DNA of 60,782 nucleotides from Chloroflexota bacterium (lineage in GTDB: Bacteria; Chloroflexota; Anaerolineae; Aggregatilineales; Phototrophicaceae), in assembly GCA_028875185.1 (NCBI GenBank), contig JAPPFH010000010.1, positions 1 through 60,782 of the forward strand, written 5' to 3'. Positions 51,788 to 60,590 of this stretch are shown here, piece by piece; position 1 is the first letter of the stretch, and each line of letters opens with the position of its first letter. The notes beneath the pieces were generated by a model. The model ran no database searches and was not told the origin of the DNA. It saw only the letters and a list, made by a program, of their open reading frames with translations. The position numbers were made by a program, and so were the translations under genes.

Positions 51788-53013
51788 GCGAATTCCTTCA
51801 TTAACTCCTGCAGCGCAGACAGCATCAGGTTGGCGCCATTGACGCAGTCGGCGGCTTTCGTCAGTTCATTGGGATTGTGGCTGATGCCGGCCACTGACGG
51901 CACAAAGTACATGGCCGCAGGCGCGATATTGGCGATGTTTTGCGTATCGTGACCGGCGAAGCTAAGCATGCGCTGACGCGACAGCCCCAAGGCATCAGCA
52001 GCGCGCTCAATTGCGACCATAACCGATTCGCTCATTGTTGCGGGAATCACTGGCGGGGTAGCCTCGTATGAAACGCTCAAGCCATATTCAGCCGCGCACT
52101 CGTCTAGCAGCGCGAGCAAGTCCACCTGCATACGATCCATTTCATCGTCGGCGCCGTGCCGGAATTCCAGCCCGCAATAAACCTCGGCTGGCACGATATT
52201 GAAGGCGCCCGGCTTCGCGCTGATGATGCCGACGTTGCATACACCCGGGCTGTAATTGTCCATAATATATTCGCGCGCGCGCAATACGAATCTGGCCGCG
52301 CCCCATAGGGCGTCGCGCCGCTGATCCATCGGTTTCGTGCCGGCATGCGCCGCCTCGCCGCGGAAGGTCACATGAATGGAACGTATCCCGACGATTGCGT
52401 TCACAATACCGATGTCAATGCTGGACGATTCCAAGCGCGTGCCTTGCTCGATATGCAGTTCGACCCAAGCTAGCACATCAGCGCGCGTCGCCGCCAGCAT
52501 AGACTCCCGCGTGATTCCAATCGCGGAAAAGCGGCGCGTCAATTCGGCGATATCCACACGACTGCGCTCAAAATCGGCCAGCGTCAATTGCCCGACGACC
52601 GCCTTGCTGCCCATCAAGCCCATGATGGCGCTTTCTTCATCCGTAAAGTTGACCGCTTCCAGCGTAACAGGCGGCCTAATGTCGCTGTCCTTCAGCGTTC
52701 GCAATGCCTCAAACGCGGCCAGCACACCTAGAGACCCGTCGTAGCGCCCGCCGTTGGGCACGCTGTCCAAATGCGAGCCAGCCAGAATCCGCTTCTCGCT
52801 GGGCGGTTCGCTGTATAGAATGGCCGATTGATTGCCGGCGCCGTCCATCGAATAAGCCAGTCCCGCTTCGGCTATCTTCGCCTGAAACCATCGGCGAGCT
52901 TCAATATCGGCGGCGGTCAGCGCCGGACGCGAGACGCCGCCATCCGCAGTCGCGCCGATCGCCGCCAATTCCTTGAGATCTTCTAGCAGACGAGCCTCAT
53001 TGATCTTGATCAT
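51784..53013 (-). CDS. M20 hydantoinase/carbamoylase-family amidase
   Basis: 409 residues. Metal-site motifs of the N-carbamoyl-amino-acid hydrolase/allantoate amidohydrolase branch: GSHLDSVPNGGRYDGSLGVL, VNFTDEESAIMGLMGS, VELHIEQGTRLE, the dimerisation segment GEAAHAGTKPMDQRRDALWG, and a final SFAGHDTQNIANIAPAAMYF. Hydrolyses an N-carbamoyl or ureido amide, releasing ammonia and CO2 or urea-type products; exact substrate undetermined. AGGATG precedes the ATG. Confidence 0.92.
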   Translation of the reverse strand: MIKINEARLLEDLKELAAIGATADGGVSRPALTAADIEARRWFQAKIAEAGLAYSMDGAGNQSAILYSEPPSEKRILAGSHLDSVPNGGRYDGSLGVLAAFEALRTLKDSDIRPPVTLEAVNFTDEESAIMGLMGSKAVVGQLTLADFERSRVDIAELTRRFSAIGITRESMLAATRADVLAWVELHIEQGTRLESSSIDIGIVNAIVGIRSIHVTFRGEAAHAGTKPMDQRRDALWGAARFVLRAREYIMDNYSPGVCNVGIISAKPGAFNIVPAEVYCGLEFRHGADDEMDRMQVDLLALLDECAAEYGLSVSYEATPPVIPATMSESVMVAIERAADALGLSRQRMLSFAGHDTQNIANIAPAAMYFVPSVAGISHNPNELTKAADCVNGANLMLSALQELMKEFA

Positions 53014-53168
53014 CGTGTTTCATCCTGTTTCAACGCTCATAAGACCAGGGTCAGGCTTGGACCCGCCGCTGACAAAAATGCGTGAGCGGGTCGATTGCAC
53101 CTTATCCCAATACTTCAATCGCATTATAATCCGCTAAAGTTGATGCAGACATTATCGTGGAGATTCGC

Positions 53169-53936
53169 GTGAAACTCTACTCGTGGAATGTGAATGGCAT
53201 TCGAGCCGCGCAAAAGAAGGGCTTTCTCAATTGGCTGTACGCCGAGCAGCCGGATGTCCTGACGGTGCAAGAGACCAAAGCCTGGCCCGATCAACTTGAT
53301 CCCGAGTTGCGCCAGCCCGAAGGCTACCACAGCTGGTGGGTTAAAGCCGAGCGCAAGGGTTACAGTGGCGTCGGTTTGTTCAGCAAGAGCGAGCCTCAAG
53401 AGGTCAAACTTGGGCTGGGCATCGAGAAATTCGACAGCGAAGGGCGCACCATCATCGCCGATTATGGCGCCTTTACCTTGATGAGCACCTACCTGCCCAA
53501 CGGCAAGGGCAGCGAGGAGCGCTTGCGCTACAAGATGGAATACAAAGAAGCGTTCCTCGATTACGCCAATGGCTTGCGGGCGGCGGGCAAATCGGTGGTC
53601 TTTTGTGGCGACATCAACACAGCGCATAACGAGATTGATCTAACCCATCCCAAACCGAACGCCAAATATTCGGGCTTTTTGCGCGAAGAGCGCGACTGGA
53701 TGGACAAGGTGGTCGAGCAAGGTTATATCGACAGCTACCGTCATCTCAATCCAGAGCGGGAAGGCGCCTACTCCTGGTGGTCGCTGCGCAGCGGCGCGCG
53801 CGCCAAGAACGTCGGCTGGCGGATCGACTACTTCTTCATATCACCCGATCTGCTGGACAAGCTGGCGGGCGCCGAGATCCACGCCGATGTAATGGGCAGC
53901 GATCACTGCCCGATCAGTTTGACGCTGGATGTCTAA
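53169..53936 (+). CDS. xth: Exodeoxyribonuclease III (AP endonuclease)
   Basis: 255 residues from GTG 53169, which gives the family start MKLYSWNVNGIRAA. Catalytic landmarks: QETKAWPDQLDPE (metal Glu), YLPNGKGSEERLRYK, FCGDINTAHNEIDL (Asp and Asn), RIDYFFISPDL, and GSDHCPISLTLD (final Asp-His). It cleaves abasic sites and 3' blocks in base-excision repair. A single gene; converges on the T5orf172-like gene with a 3-bp gap. Confidence 0.96.
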   Translation: MKLYSWNVNGIRAAQKKGFLNWLYAEQPDVLTVQETKAWPDQLDPELRQPEGYHSWWVKAERKGYSGVGLFSKSEPQEVKLGLGIEKFDSEGRTIIADYGAFTLMSTYLPNGKGSEERLRYKMEYKEAFLDYANGLRAAGKSVVFCGDINTAHNEIDLTHPKPNAKYSGFLREERDWMDKVVEQGYIDSYRHLNPEREGAYSWWSLRSGARAKNVGWRIDYFFISPDLLDKLAGAEIHADVMGSDHCPISLTLDV

Positions 53937-53939
53937 GGC

Positions 53940-55673
53940 TCAACGAATGGCTTCAATCAGTTCGCTGTGAATATAAGCCGCATCGCCATCAATCTCAAAC
54001 TGAACCCAGTCCGTGCTGCCGTAAACTTCTTCGCCCTCAACCCGTTGCAAGCCAAGTATTTCTTCGCCTGGGCGCAGGGTATCGAGGATTGCGCAGTTTG
54101 TCCGTGGGCAGGCGCGGACGTTGGCGCCAAGTCCATTGCGCGTCTCCACCACCAGCCTTAGGCTGCTTGTCGCGCTTGGCGCGGGCGTCCAGGTTGATGT
54201 CGCGCTCGGTTCCGGGCTGCTAGTCGCCGTGGATGTGAAAGTCGCCGTTGGCGGTGGTTCTGTCGCGGTATATGTCGCTGTTGGCGGAGGCTCTGTCGGA
54301 GTATATGTCGCTGTAGGCGGCGATTTGGTGGGCGATGGCGTCGGCGTCGGCTGAATACGGGGCCGGGTTCGGCTCAAAAAGCTTTCGTGGATATAGCTGA
54401 GTTCACCTTGGTGGTTTAATTGGATCCAGCGATTGCTGCCGTTTAACTGCGAACCGGTCACGTAACGGCGGACGGCGATCTTGGTCCCAACATCGAGAGT
54501 TTGTACTAAGTCACAGCTATGCTTAGCGCAGCGGCGCGCGACCGCGCTGGATTTGACATAGAACACTTCGTTTCGGACCTCAATCGTAGCGGTGGCTGAT
54601 GGCGGCGGATTCGTCGCGGTGACGGTCGCGTTCGGTGGCGGATTCGTCGGCGTAGATGTTGCCGTCGGCCTCGACAGGGTCCTCGCGGATGCTTGCGCTA
54701 TTGGCGTATAACTGTCTCCAAATCGCGCGCGAAACTGAAATATCACGCGGTCGCCAGGCGACAGATCGGCTACAGTCTTGACGTCGGTAAAAATTCTTGT
54801 CCAACGCGTGAAGGCGCCATCATTGACACTGTAGCGATATTGGTAGTTAGTCGCGCCCGCCGCACTACTCCACTCAAACCTGACGGAATTATGGCTCGAC
54901 TGGGCGACGCGCACCGCCAGACGCGGGACCTCAGTGGCGGACGGCGGCGGTTCTGTCGCGGTCGGCTCGGCGATGACGATTGCCGCGCGGGCGGTCTCTA
55001 CTAAATGCCGAACGTCCGTTACCGGATCGCGCTCAGTTATCGCGCCATAGAGCCCTCCGATAATCAGCAGCAAGAATACGATGAACAAGAGCTTCGCGCT
55101 CCGATTGCGGCGGCGCGGCTGGGCGGCGCGGTCGCTTCTTTCAAGCGTCGGCGGCGCTGCCGCCCGGCTCGTCGTTCGATGCGCGGTGGATCGCTGGCGG
55201 GCGGGACGCGCCTGGCTACTCGATGGAACGGCGGCCGCCCGGTTGACATGGCGGTGTGAAGTCGAACGCGGTCGAGACGCGTCTGGCTCACTCTTCTCTA
55301 GCAAGCTGGAAAGCGTCTCGCTTCGACGCCGTTCTTGCTGGCTCCCTTGCCTTGCCAACCCCAATTGGCGCAAGAACTGGAATTGGTCATCTGCCAGATC
55401 AAACCACTCGCTTGCGCTCGCCCCGCCAACGAATTCCAGCAGCTCGCGTTCAATACGCTTGGCGTTGTCCGCCTGAAAGACTAGCGCTACCTCGACTTCA
55501 AACGCCTGCGCTAGGTGGCGGGAAAGGTCCGAGGGAGCGCCCGGCAGCCGGATTTGGTAGCGGTCGCCATAAGAAACATCGCGAAGAAAACAGACATAGC
55601 CGGCCGGCGGCTCCAGCGGCGGCTGGCTGCCAAAAATAGCCGGCCGAATTTGCCGAATGTTCCAATCTTCCAT
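53940..55673 (-). CDS. Membrane-spanning T5orf172-like / FN3 / double-SH3 protein
   Basis: 577 residues from ATG 55673, placed 6 nt after a TATAAT; an ATG at 55715 is also in frame. Order: degenerate T5orf172/GIY-YIG-like domain (about 24-103, GYVCFLRDVSYGDRYQIRLP, ERELLEF, EWFDLADDQ), basic Arg/Ser/Ala linker, TM helix (194-210, LLFIVFLLLIIGGLYGAI), FN3 domain, Pro/Thr linker, SH3-like domain with Cys (RRCAKHSCDLVQTLDVGTK), a Pro/Thr repeat linker, and a second SH3-like domain (NVRACPRTNCAILDTLRPGE). By positive-inside the N-terminal domain is cytoplasmic and the SH3s are outside. It links an intracellular nucleic-acid-type domain to surface binding modules. Unknown role. Confidence 0.72.
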   Translation of the reverse strand: MEDWNIRQIRPAIFGSQPPLEPPAGYVCFLRDVSYGDRYQIRLPGAPSDLSRHLAQAFEVEVALVFQADNAKRIERELLEFVGGASASEWFDLADDQFQFLRQLGLARQGSQQERRRSETLSSLLEKSEPDASRPRSTSHRHVNRAAAVPSSSQARPARQRSTAHRTTSRAAAPPTLERSDRAAQPRRRNRSAKLLFIVFLLLIIGGLYGAITERDPVTDVRHLVETARAAIVIAEPTATEPPPSATEVPRLAVRVAQSSHNSVRFEWSSAAGATNYQYRYSVNDGAFTRWTRIFTDVKTVADLSPGDRVIFQFRARFGDSYTPIAQASARTLSRPTATSTPTNPPPNATVTATNPPPSATATIEVRNEVFYVKSSAVARRCAKHSCDLVQTLDVGTKIAVRRYVTGSQLNGSNRWIQLNHQGELSYIHESFLSRTRPRIQPTPTPSPTKSPPTATYTPTEPPPTATYTATEPPPTATFTSTATSSPEPSATSTWTPAPSATSSLRLVVETRNGLGANVRACPRTNCAILDTLRPGEEILGLQRVEGEEVYGSTDWVQFEIDGDAAYIHSELIEAIR

Positions 55674-55679
55674 GCGCGC

Positions 55680-55685
55680 ATTATA
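55680..55685 (-). promoter_or_regulatory. -10 element of putative leaderless promoter
   Basis: TATAAT on the minus strand, followed by six bases (GCGCGC) and the ATG at 55673. Transcription would start at or next to the start codon. No ribosome-binding site lies between. Confidence 0.5.
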
Positions 55686-55723
55686 ACCCATAGAAGAGCG
55701 CTGCTGCCCGCCCAAGTCTCAAG

Positions 55724-55729
55724 TATAAT
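55724..55729 (+). promoter_or_regulatory. -10 element of putative leaderless promoter
   Basis: TATAAT on the plus strand, followed by six bases (TGGCTA) and the ATG at 55736. It mirrors the minus-strand arrangement 40 bp away, so the divergent genes may share a regulatory core at 55686-55723. Confidence 0.5.
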
Positions 55730-55735
55730 TGGCTA

Positions 55736-56308
55736 ATGAACCTGCGGGACATCATCAACGCCAGTTTCAACGAGGCGGTCAAAGTCTTGACAATGGGCAC
55801 ATCCAGCAGCGCGCTTTTTCGCGCGCGCGAACGCGCCTATGTCAAATCGCTAATCAAACAATTGCAAAGCGAATATGAGAATGAAGATCAGCGCGTCTTC
55901 GCATCTTCGAAGCGGGGCAATGCCAACGATTTCGGGACGAATCACCTGCTTTACGACATCGCGGTCTGCAGAATTGGCGCGGGCGGAACCGCCGAACGCA
56001 AGCCCGAAGATTTTCTTTATGTCGCCGAGGCGCTTTGGCAAATCGAAATCGATTTTTCGCGCGAATGGCGGTCGGTGATACAAGCGGTCAACCGCCTCAA
56101 CTGCGGGGCCGCGCCCGACAAACTGCTCATTGCTTCAGCGCTCGCGCAGGGCAACGAGCGACTGTTGAATACTTTGCGGACGCCCGCTGCCGCAGGCAAG
56201 AGCCGCTGGCATATTGCCTTCGTCCCGCATCCGGAGGACTGGGAAGACGACAAAGGCGCGCCACAGGTCTGGCGGCTCGCGGAAGACGGATGGGCAGTGG
56301 CGCCATGA
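55736..56308 (+). CDS. Hypothetical protein, first gene of coupled operon
   Basis: 190 residues, soluble, mixed alpha/beta. No recognised family. Visible features: a basic helical N-terminal part (RARERAYVKSLIKQLQSEYE), SKRGNANDFGTNHLLYDIAV, then EALWQIEIDFSREW with clustered acidic residues, ending in a Trp-rich tail (PQVWRLAEDGWAVAP). The E...D and E-I-D pattern could fit a nuclease-like fold but this is not demonstrated. Its stop overlaps the ATG of a 29-codon gene (ATGA). Start at the ATG 6 nt after TATAAT, consistent with leaderless translation. Confidence 0.6.
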   Translation: MNLRDIINASFNEAVKVLTMGTSSSALFRARERAYVKSLIKQLQSEYENEDQRVFASSKRGNANDFGTNHLLYDIAVCRIGAGGTAERKPEDFLYVAEALWQIEIDFSREWRSVIQAVNRLNCGAAPDKLLIASALAQGNERLLNTLRTPAAAGKSRWHIAFVPHPEDWEDDKGAPQVWRLAEDGWAVAP

Positions 56309-56394
56309 GCCATTGGGCTTTCGCTGAACGCGCGGGCATAGGCCTGGCGAATGAGATTCTGGCGATAAACTTTGGCGAGGATAAGAGAGAATGA
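56305..56394 (+). CDS. 29-residue small protein coupled on both sides
   Basis: MSHWAFAERAGIGLANEI and on to FGEDKRE. The ATG overlaps the stop of the 190-residue gene by 4 bp, and its TGA overlaps the ATG of the next gene (ATGATG). Such double overlap argues for real translation, or at least for ribosome hand-over between the flanking genes. Predicted as one short amphipathic helix with an acidic/basic tail. No membrane segment and no known family. Confidence 0.45.
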   Translation: MSHWAFAERAGIGLANEILAINFGEDKRE

Positions 56395-56828
56395 TGCTCA
56401 AAACCGGACTGTTTCTCGGTCTAACATTGATCGCGCTGATATTATCCGCAACTTTTTTGCCGGACGATGCGTTACAAAGTATGAGAACTTGGATCACCAG
56501 TGATTTCGAGGAGCGACACGTGAGCGAAAGCGACAAAGTCTTGACCAATATCTTCCGCGTCGATTTGACCCAATCCGAGTCGAACCCAACGAGAGTCAGC
56601 CTGGATGTAGAAGGCGAGCACCCGGATGGCTGCGAGTATCCGGTCATCGTAAGCCAGTCCCGTCGGGGCAATATCGTTAATGTCGAAGTTTATCGAGAAG
56701 TGCCGGTTGATGTATTCTGTCCGATGATCCTCAAGCCCTACCGCGGCACGATCGCCTTGGATGGCGATTTCGAGCCGGGCGAATACACGATCAACGTCAA
56801 TACGCACTCCCAAGCGATCGAGATCTGA
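56391..56828 (+). CDS. Exported or membrane-anchored beta-rich protein
   Basis: 145 residues. An N-terminal hydrophobic helix (about 4-22, GLFLGLTLIALILSATFL) serves as signal or anchor. The ~100-residue outer part is beta-rich, with two cysteines (HPDGCEYPVIV, VDVFCPMILKPYRG) likely to pair, and ends GDFEPGEYTINVN. It resembles small outer domains of unknown function. ATG 56391 overlaps the preceding small gene's stop. The DUF4139 gene follows after 12 bp. Confidence 0.65.
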   Translation: MMLKTGLFLGLTLIALILSATFLPDDALQSMRTWITSDFEERHVSESDKVLTNIFRVDLTQSESNPTRVSLDVEGEHPDGCEYPVIVSQSRRGNIVNVEVYREVPVDVFCPMILKPYRGTIALDGDFEPGEYTINVNTHSQAIEI

Positions 56829-56840
56829 AAGAGCAAATTC

Positions 56841-58265
56841 ATGCGCATGCGCGTTCTATTCCTGATTTCGATATTACTGCTGGGGGGTTTGCCGCTAATC
56901 TCGGCGCAAGACCGGGGCGGCAGGATCTCCCTCACGGTATATAACGAGGGCGCCGCCCTGATAAGCGAACTACGCTCGATTGCGCTCGAAGCAGGCCTCA
57001 ACAACATCATCTTACGCGATATCGCCGAGACGACCGATGCGGCCTCGATCCGCTTTAGGTCCCGCAGTGATCCGGCGGAATTCACCGTTTTTGAACAGAG
57101 CTACCGATATATCGAGCTCGATGCCGGCGCGCTGTTGAAACCCTATGTCGCTAGAACCGTCGACATCGCCGTCGCCAGCGGCGAAACATACAGCGGAGAC
57201 CTCTTGCAATTGCGCGACGAAAAGGCGATTTTGCTGACGGGTTCAAACGAAATTGTATACATCAGCCTCTACGATATCCGCGGTATTGCCTTCCCGCCGC
57301 CAGCGCTTGACTTAAGCCCGGGCGCGGAATTGCGTCTGCTGTTGCAGAGCGAAAGCGCGGGCGAGCATGAGGTGGAACTGGCTTATCTGGCAGGCGGCTT
57401 GAACTGGACCGCCGATTACAGCGTCTCGCTTAACGCTGACGATACCGCGCTCGACCTGCGCGGATTGGTGACCCTGAGCAATTATAGCGGGCGCGCGTAC
57501 CGAGACGCCTCGCTGAAGTTAATCGCGGGCGAGGTCAGCCGGATAGAAACCGGCGCCGAAGCGTTCGTCCAGGAGCGCATGATGGCGATGAGCGCCGCCG
57601 CGGACGAGAGCGCTGGCGTGGAAGAGCGGGAGTTCAGCGAATACAAACTCTACGCCGTCGCGCGCCCAGTCACGGTTGAGGACGGGGAAACGAAACAGAT
57701 CGAATTCGTCAGCGGCGCGGATATCGCAGCGAAAATCACATTCGTCTTCGATAGCTCGCCCGCCTTTCGCGGTTATTACTCGCCGATTGATTACCATGAA
57801 GGCCGCGGGGCGGCCAGCGCGAACGTTCGAACCTTTCTCGAATTCAGCACTGGCGCCGACCTGCCGGCGGGGCGCGTTCGCATTTACAAGCCGGATGTTG
57901 ATGGAGCGAGCCTGTTAATCGGCGAGAGCGCAATCGGCCACACGCCGCAGGGTGAAGCTCTTATGATTGGGATCGGCGCCGCCTTTGACTTGACGGGTCT
58001 GCGGACGCAGACGGACTTCAGTTTTGTTTCGCGGCGCGTCGCCCGCGAATCATTCGAGATCCGCCTCCGCAACCGCAAGGACGACGCGGTGGAGATCATC
58101 GTGCCTGAACGGCTCTACCGCTGGAGCGATTGGCAGATCATCGAGAGCTCGGCGCCATTCGTGAAGGTGGACAACGCCAGCATCGAATTCGCCATCACGG
58201 TAGAGCCAGGCGCGGAAGAAGTGTTGACCTATGTCGTAGAGTACCGCTTTCCTGAGGAAACATAG
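56841..58265 (+). CDS. Exported DUF4139 protein
   Basis: 474 residues with a cleavable signal peptide (ending LISAQ, about 23). The pattern fits DUF4139: an N-terminal segment RISLTVYNEGAALISELRSI, a central AYLAGGLNWTADYSVSLNAD (the conserved W-x-x-x-Y region), LRGLVTLSNYSGRAYRDASL, and a C-terminal domain with GRVRIYKPDVDGASLLIGES. The family is related to mucoidy/surface-associated beta-sandwich proteins; biochemical role unknown. Last gene of the operon starting at 55736, converging on ppk1. Confidence 0.85.
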   Translation: MRMRVLFLISILLLGGLPLISAQDRGGRISLTVYNEGAALISELRSIALEAGLNNIILRDIAETTDAASIRFRSRSDPAEFTVFEQSYRYIELDAGALLKPYVARTVDIAVASGETYSGDLLQLRDEKAILLTGSNEIVYISLYDIRGIAFPPPALDLSPGAELRLLLQSESAGEHEVELAYLAGGLNWTADYSVSLNADDTALDLRGLVTLSNYSGRAYRDASLKLIAGEVSRIETGAEAFVQERMMAMSAAADESAGVEEREFSEYKLYAVARPVTVEDGETKQIEFVSGADIAAKITFVFDSSPAFRGYYSPIDYHEGRGAASANVRTFLEFSTGADLPAGRVRIYKPDVDGASLLIGESAIGHTPQGEALMIGIGAAFDLTGLRTQTDFSFVSRRVARESFEIRLRNRKDDAVEIIVPERLYRWSDWQIIESSAPFVKVDNASIEFAITVEPGAEEVLTYVVEYRFPEET

Positions 58266-58356
58266 ACCGCAGTTACGACGCGTCCACTAATCGTAAGGGC
58301 GGCTTCCGGGTGCCGCGCCAATTCAACTGACGGGATGCCGCGAACGTTCGCCTCGG

Positions 58357-60498
58357 TCAATCCGGCGTCTCGCAGAGGCCGAAGCTGTCGGTCATGAATT
58401 GTTTGTGGGAGTCGAAGGCATCCGAATCTTCGCCATCCCATAGTCGCTCATAGCCGGCGTCGCCGCGGAGCGCCCAGGAATTCTTTACATCAGCTAGATC
58501 CGTCTGCAGGATGCGCAGCACGCGCCACTGAATCCTCGGGTCCAGCACCGGGAAAACGACTTCCACTCGATTGAGCAGATTCCGCCGCATCAGGTCGGCG
58601 CTGCCCATGAACAGCTGCTGGTGTTCGGGCGCGTTGCGGAAGTAATAGATACGGCTGTGCTCGAGGTAGCGCCCGACGATGCTCTTGACGGAGATATTCT
58701 CGCTCAAGCGCGGCACGCCCGGACGCAGGCAGCACAGCCCACGCACGATCAAGTCAATCTTGACGCCCGCTTGCGATGCTTGATATAGCTTCTTGATGAT
58801 CTGGTCTTCTTCGAGCTGATTCATTTTGAAAATCATGCGGGCGTCTTCGCCGCGCCGCGCCGCCGCAATTTCGTTATCGATCAGCCCGATCAAGGTATCC
58901 CGCAGATATTCCGGCGCCACAAGCAGGTGATTGTAGGTTGTATCAGGCGCGTAACCAGTGAGGCGGTTGAACAGGCGCGACGCGTCATCGCCGATCCGCT
59001 CGTTGCAGGTGAAGAGGCCGATATCGGCGTAGAGGCGCGCGGTCGCCGCGTTGTAATTGCCGGTGCCAAGATGCACGTAACGGCGCATGCCATCGCGCTC
59101 GCGGCGGACGACCAAAGAAATTTTGGCGTGCGTTTTGACCGGCAGCTCTTCCACGCCATAGATGACATGCACGCCCTTCTCCTCCAGCGCCGTCACCCAC
59201 TCCAGGTTATTCTCTTCGTCGAAGCGCGCCTTGAGCTCAACCAGCACGGTAACTTGCTTTTCGTTATCGCGCGCCTCCAACAAGTCATTGACCACGGGCG
59301 AATTCTTGCCGACGCGGTACAAGGTGGTCTTTATCGCCAGCACATCGGGATCGCGCGCCGCCCGCTTGAAGAAATCCTCGACCGGCGAAAATGAATCATA
59401 AGGGTGGTGCACGATGACATCCTGCTTGCGGATCACCTCAAAGAAACCAGTCGATTGGGCGAAGGGCTTGGGCAGGCGCGGCACATAAGGCGGGTCTTTC
59501 AGGTCCGGTCGATCTATCCGCAGCATTTCGAATAAATCCGCTGAGCCCAGCTTGCCGCTGATGCGGAAGACCTCCCGCGTGGACGGCACCTCGAGCGAGC
59601 TCGCCAGCCGGTTGAGCATGCGCTCGCTGATGCCAGCCGGCACGCTCAAGCGCACAACCGAGCCAAAGCGCCTTTCCTTCACGCCCTGCTCGATGATCGC
59701 TTTGACATCCAGCAGGTCTTCTTCTTGTTCGTGCTCGTAATCAATATCGGCATTGCGCAGGATTCGGAAGGGAAACGCTTCTATGATTTGCATGCCGGGG
59801 AAGAGATCGGAGAGGTAATCGCCAATGATATCTTCAATCCAGAGGAAGTGATACCCATCATGCACCTCGCCGGTGTAATTGGTCATCACCTTCTCGAGAT
59901 GGACGATCCGAGGCAAGATATCGACCGGTACCTTGATGCGGGCGAAATCAATGCCAGTGGCCAGCTCGCCATTTTCGCGCTCCAGATACACGCCAAGATT
60001 CAAGCTCAAGTTCGAGATGAAGGGGAAGGGGCGCGCATGGTCGACAGCCAGCGGCGTCAATACCGGGTAGACCTCCGAGCGGAAATAATAGGTGATGGCG
60101 TCGCGCTCGCCCTCGCTGAGCTGATCGGTGGTGATGAAATGCACGCCCTCGCGCGCCAGCAATTCAAAGACCTGAGTGCGCGCCTTGCGCTGCCGCGCAA
60201 TTAACTCCGAGACTTCGTCGTGGATACGGCGCAGCAACTGCATCGGTGTGATGCCATCGGGCCGCGTCCGCGGATTGTTGAAATGCAGCCGCTGAAAATA
60301 AGCGCCGACGCGCACCATGTAGAATTCATCGAGGTTATTGCCGACGATGGCGATGAACTTGACACGCTCGAGCAGGGGCGTCGATTCGTCTTCCGCGAGC
60401 GCCAATACGCGCTTCTGAAAATCAATCGTACTCAATTCGCGATTGATAAAATTCTCCCGCGTCAGTTCCAACGCTTGTTCTTCCCCTGCTTCTATCAT
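58357..60498 (-). CDS. ppk1: Polyphosphate kinase 1
   Basis: 713 residues, normal for PPK1. N-domain FINRELSTIDFQKRVLALAE and VGNNLDEFYMVRVG, the IRQDVIVHHPYDSF-type segment (KQDVIVHHPYDSFSPVEDFF), ALEEKGVHVIYGVEELPVKT, the catalytic autophosphorylated His in RYVHLGTGNYN (about 475), and the second phospholipase-D-like domain with YYFRNAPEHQQLFMGSADLM. It makes polyphosphate from ATP at the membrane. No ppx gene is next to it. No pho box was recognised upstream. Confidence 0.97.
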   Translation of the reverse strand: MIEAGEEQALELTRENFINRELSTIDFQKRVLALAEDESTPLLERVKFIAIVGNNLDEFYMVRVGAYFQRLHFNNPRTRPDGITPMQLLRRIHDEVSELIARQRKARTQVFELLAREGVHFITTDQLSEGERDAITYYFRSEVYPVLTPLAVDHARPFPFISNLSLNLGVYLERENGELATGIDFARIKVPVDILPRIVHLEKVMTNYTGEVHDGYHFLWIEDIIGDYLSDLFPGMQIIEAFPFRILRNADIDYEHEQEEDLLDVKAIIEQGVKERRFGSVVRLSVPAGISERMLNRLASSLEVPSTREVFRISGKLGSADLFEMLRIDRPDLKDPPYVPRLPKPFAQSTGFFEVIRKQDVIVHHPYDSFSPVEDFFKRAARDPDVLAIKTTLYRVGKNSPVVNDLLEARDNEKQVTVLVELKARFDEENNLEWVTALEEKGVHVIYGVEELPVKTHAKISLVVRRERDGMRRYVHLGTGNYNAATARLYADIGLFTCNERIGDDASRLFNRLTGYAPDTTYNHLLVAPEYLRDTLIGLIDNEIAAARRGEDARMIFKMNQLEEDQIIKKLYQASQAGVKIDLIVRGLCCLRPGVPRLSENISVKSIVGRYLEHSRIYYFRNAPEHQQLFMGSADLMRRNLLNRVEVVFPVLDPRIQWRVLRILQTDLADVKNSWALRGDAGYERLWDGEDSDAFDSHKQFMTDSFGLCETPD

Positions 60499-60590
60499 GC
60501 TGTCGCTCGTATTCGCTCGCCAATCCAGACCATGTAGCTATCCAAATCATACTGTATGAATTGCCAAATTGCTAAACGCCCCCGGTGGTG

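Noticed and set aside
54180-54370. Short direct repeats resembling a CRISPR or minisatellite
   Set aside because: They are the codons of a Pro/Thr repeat linker in the T5orf172/FN3/SH3 protein, in phase with its frame and without spacer/repeat alternation.
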